Part shown: one piece after another, positions 60,250-64,000 of the stretch
How the letters are laid out: each line of letters opens with the position of its first letter
Numbering within the stretch: position 1 is the first letter of the stretch
Source of the DNA: Tillus elongatus
Taxonomy: Eukaryota; Arthropoda; Insecta; Coleoptera; Cleridae
NCBI GenBank assembly: GCA_964006375.1
Contig: OZ023270.1
Span: 60,022,288 to 60,086,287 of the forward strand
Direction: 5' to 3'
DNA length: 64,000 nucleotides
Notes under the pieces: model-generated
What the model saw: the letters and a program-made list of their open reading frames with translations, nothing else
The model's database searches: none
What the model was told of the DNA's origin: nothing
Program-made: the position numbers and the translations under genes

Positions 60250-60600
60250 TGAGGTGATCGCGTTCCACTTCCTGATTGGTCGATAGTTATCGTGCAACCT
60301 CGTACATCTATAAATCTTGCTTTTCGTTACCCTCGGTCGACCGCATACTTATGTTAGCTACAGGAATAAACAAGAAAGAAGAAGAGGCAAGACCAAGGAG
60401 AACGGATTTATACGGTTGGCAACACGGGGAAAGATCAGCTCTGTGTGTAATGACCAACGACGTATAGAGAGTAGACAAATAACCCGCTGGATGAAAGTGT
60501 TACCACTTTTCGCAGTGGGCCCCAAGCAAGGTCACGCCATCGGCGTACCGTATGGGCTTGCTAAAGGGTATAGAAACGACCAGGATTAGTAATGGTAAAT
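60250..60600 (+). other. Promoter-like sequence with an ORF of unknown nature
   Basis: GATTGGTCG (a reversed CCAAT box), then CATCTATAAATC (TATA-like) near 60308, followed by a frame of 90 codons (60317-60589: RRGKTKENGFIRLATRGKIS). Base composition is more even than nearby. No family recognised. It could be the 5' end of a gene, or part of a repeat. Confidence 0.25.
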
Positions 60601-60899
60601 CCAAAAAAAAAAATAATTAATTAACTTATATTTTATTAAGCGAATTACAAATATTAGAACTTTCTGCTCATATCAGTCAGTTGAAGAATTTTTTCCGATT
60701 TCTTCAAGGACATAATATGAATCATATCCAAATGGAAAATGTTATATCTCTTCGAATCCCATTTCTCCTGATCTACTTCCTTGATGTAATAATCATTTAT
60801 AGTGTACACTTAGGTTAATAAATAGAAAATACATGTACCAGTAGACTCTTTGACAAATTTACTGTCTTTCTGATAAAAAAAAGTCCCACACGAAAGCAT

Positions 60900-61004
60900 T
60901 TTTTATAGAAAAAATTCCTCAAATGAGCCCCAACTAGGGTCCACAAAACAGATATCCGGGGTCAGTTTCAATTTTTATATGTTAAAACACACACACACAC
61001 ACAC

Positions 61005-61067
<63 letters not shown>

Positions 61068-61252
61068 TATAGGATACATTGATTTTCCAGCAAAATCGAA
61101 CCACTTTTTCTGGGAAAATGTTGGATTTCCTTTCGGATTTTTTTTATCTCCGGAAATAACAAAGCTATGGCAACCAAATTTGATACGCAGGTTTATGTTA
61201 AAAAGTATACTCCGTACTAAAATTTAGATCCCTAGGTTAAAAGAAAAAAGTT

Positions 61253-61260
<8 letters not shown>
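60900..61260 (-). repeat. (TA)n-core family, inverted copy
   Basis: Read in reverse, it has the 3' block (GAGCCCCAACTAGGGTCC seen from the plus strand), (TA)n at 61008-61060 and a (CA)n run just before it (60986-61004). Confidence 0.65.
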
Positions 61261-61850
<590 letters not shown>

Positions 61851-62049
61851 TAAAAAAAGAAATTGGGTCCCACTGATGACCAGAGGAACACACAAAACCA
61901 AAAATATTTTGTATCGATAACAAAATCTATTGTATATTACAGACAAAGGTAAAGTTTTCTGGTGCAAAAGGGTCAACAACTACCAGAAAACATATTTTGA
62001 AAATGTTATAGTTTTTCTTCTAAAAACGTCAAAGTTACGATTTGAAAGA

Positions 62050-62960
62050 ATCTGAAACGAATATGGATCATGTAGATGAAATGTGGCAAGAAATGTTTTT
62101 ACAAAACGTTAAGTTTCAGCTTCAACGGTCATTGTCCTTCATTTTACTAAAATATTTTCAAAAAATTCATTTTAAATAGACCCTTTCTCTGATGCTTTGG
62201 CAGTAGTTTTAGAGTTTATAATTTGATAGTGTGTATTTTGTGGCGAATTTTCGTAGAAAAAATTCGCTATTGAGACCGCCACTTTTGAATTTTTAAGAGA
62301 TTTCTTCAAATGAGCGCAAACTAGGCTCCCTAGAACCCAAATCCGAGTTAGTTTCAGTTTTTATCTGTTTACATGTATACAGGGTGACACATTTCTACGG
62401 TAAAGCTCAACATATCCGTTCTTATACAAGATTACAAGAAAAAAATGTATATGTTAATTATAGGGTGTCTTGAGCTGCATCTTATGAAATTATTTTTACA
62501 ATCACAGGGTGGGCAATAAATCGTTGGCGATATACATTTTCTTTTTTTCTTTTTGTTAATCGAACACGCCTTATATTATTGCATTTTCCATCGAAATATA
62601 AGGCATGCTTATAAGAAAAAAATCGGGACGCAGGAAGTGCGGTTTGGTAGCGATTTTTCTGTAAATGCTTCAAATTTCAATAATTCAATGAACCCAAGGT
62701 TCGTTGGCTAAGACACCGGTTTTTCGGGAACATTTTAAGTTTACTTTCGAAATTTTTTTATACATTTTCCAACAATATAGTTACTTTTGTGAAATACGAA
62801 ACATTGTTTCTACTATATAAATTATACTGTTAACCAAATTTGATGCCTGCTTTCATTAAAAAAGGACATATTATTTGCCATTCAACACATTTTTATTAAA
62901 ATTCACCGTATCGCACTTGCTGTGCCCAGACTTTTTTATTACCGAAAAATGACTGCCATT
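62050..62960. repeat. (TA)n-core family pieces and short inverted-repeat element
   Basis: 62100-62220 is a reverse copy of the CTCTATAGC block at 43350. 62250-62350 is a reverse 3' block. 62626-62935 is a short element starting GGGACGCAGGAAGTGCGGTT and ending CGCACTTGCTGTGCC, like 42718-43078. 62490-62610 is the reverse of 43080-43200. Confidence 0.6.
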
Positions 62961-63119
62961 AGGAATTCGCAATGACAGCCTGAAATTAATACAATGAAAA
63001 GTAAGGAGAGATGTGGCCATAAACCTATTTATTTCTAAATGACCAATCAGAACTTCCTTTTGAATAGTTTAGGAAATGTGTGATCTGCCAAAAACCAATT
63101 GAAAAAATATGTTTGTTTA

Positions 63120-63642
63120 TTAGACTGATAAAGAAAAACTTCAGGTACTACAGGATAGGACCATGAGAATTAAATTAGGTGTTAACAGATATGCTACAAT
63201 TAAAGATATGTGGGACACATTGGGATTTATGAGTATTGATCAGAGACTTGTGTTGTTAAATTTGATTTTTTTTTACAAGATAGTGAATAAATTGTTACCG
63301 CAATATTTGTGCAATAAAATAAAAAGTGTAAATGATGTACATAGTTATAATACAATAAATGCTGAGAAAATTTATGTAAATAAGGCTAGGAAGCAAAGAA
63401 CAGAAAATTCATTGTTTTATAAGGGCTTAAATATTTATAAAGTTACCAATAAATGTAAAGAAAAGTAGAAATTTGCAGGTATTTAGAAGAGAAATAGTTT
63501 ATATGAAAGAAAATTTTTATTAGGGAAAGAGTATGTAAAGTATATTTTAAAATTGAAAATAGTTTAAGGTTTGACGTAGTGATAAGAATATCTGTATAGC
63601 TTGGTTGCTAATAGATTATTATTATTATTATTATTATTAGCT
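63120..63642 (+). pseudogene. LINE 3' end, 5'-truncated
   Basis: Reads KEKLQVLQDRTMRIKLGVNR, then MSIDQRLVLLNLIFFYKIVN, LLPQYLCNKI and ENSLFYKGLNIYKV, the C-terminal region after the reverse transcriptase thumb in Jockey/I-like LINEs. The frame ends at 63468. An ATT repeat at 63617-63640 looks like the 3' tail. Confidence 0.7.
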
Positions 63643-63918
63643 GAAGGCATACAATCATATTTCACAAGTATCTTTCAAATTGTCGATAAAAAGTGAGAGT
63701 TTCAACTCACGCAAAAGGCTTCTATATCATATCTAAATGTACAAGTCACATCACCAACAGATACTAAATTACACATCAATTAAAGAGAACGTTTATCCAA
63801 CCAATAGTAATATATTTGACCAACATGATACAAAATATATACATAAAGAATGTATGGCATCTCAAAAACAACATGCAAAGTAAACACACACATAGACTTT
63901 ATTATAGAAAAGAACAGT

Positions 63919-63921
<3 letters not shown>

Positions 63922-64000
<79 letters not shown>
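63922..64000. repeat. (TA)n microsatellite at window end
   Basis: Nearly pure TA with one TTAA interruption; continues beyond the window. Confidence 0.95.

Overview
This window looks like nuclear DNA from an arthropod, most likely an insect. Support: AT-rich sequence with long (TA)n tracts, genes split by introns of many kilobases, and arthropod-type mobile elements (LOA-, Jockey- and CR1-like LINEs, piggyBac, Tc1, DUF4817-type mariner relatives, hAT and a P-like element). There are no bacterial operons, CRISPR arrays or rRNA genes. I cannot name the species.

Two host genes can be pieced together on the minus strand, both from splice sites whose reading phases agree. One encodes an acidic protein of about 178 residues from three exons (39790-40147, 27345-27416, 18667-18773), so it spans 21.5 kb. 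Its introns hold a full-length LINE, a hAT element, two CR1-like LINE fragments, a TIR element with 6-bp target duplications and a DUF4817-type transposon. The other encodes the C-terminal part of an RRM protein from two exons (56052-56166 and 40258-40497). Its stop codon is 110 bp before the start of the acidic gene.

The rest is mobile DNA, layered by nested insertion. 1-5.2 kb: two inverted LINE 3' fragments around a dead DUF4817-type transposase. 5.2-13.7 kb: two copies of a palindromic repeat family broken by two LTR-like insertions with ATAT duplications, a TIR element with 6-bp duplications, a tiny LINE tail and a mariner-like element. 14.5-18.6 kb: a dead piggyBac interrupted by a dead Tc1 element. 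19.1-21.9 kb: a DUF4817-type transposon with TIRs over 0.5 kb. 22-25.4 kb: a hAT relic and a second 6-bp-TSD element. 25.8-27 kb: a GC-rich tandem array joined to a LINE 3' end. 28.2-33.3 kb: a LINE with both ORFs open and a perfect 13-bp target duplication. 34-35.8 kb: a hAT element with an 8-bp duplication. 36.5-39.3 kb: a longer, dead CR1-like LINE. 40.8-48 kb: a dead Jockey-like LINE and a dispersed family with (TA)n at a fixed site. 48.2-50.7 kb: a palindromic repeat split by a non-autonomous hAT. 52.3-55.4 kb: a foldback-like element. 56.6-58.3 kb: a P-like element that still encodes a THAP-only protein. 58.5-64 kb: another palindromic copy, a near-perfect hairpin insertion, (TA)n family members and a LINE tail.

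The strongest candidates for something new are: the short P-like element with an intact two-exon THAP gene (a possible natural repressor); the TIR family with 6-bp target duplications whose interior differs between copies; and the foldback-like element built of tandem repeat arms with an 8-bp duplication.
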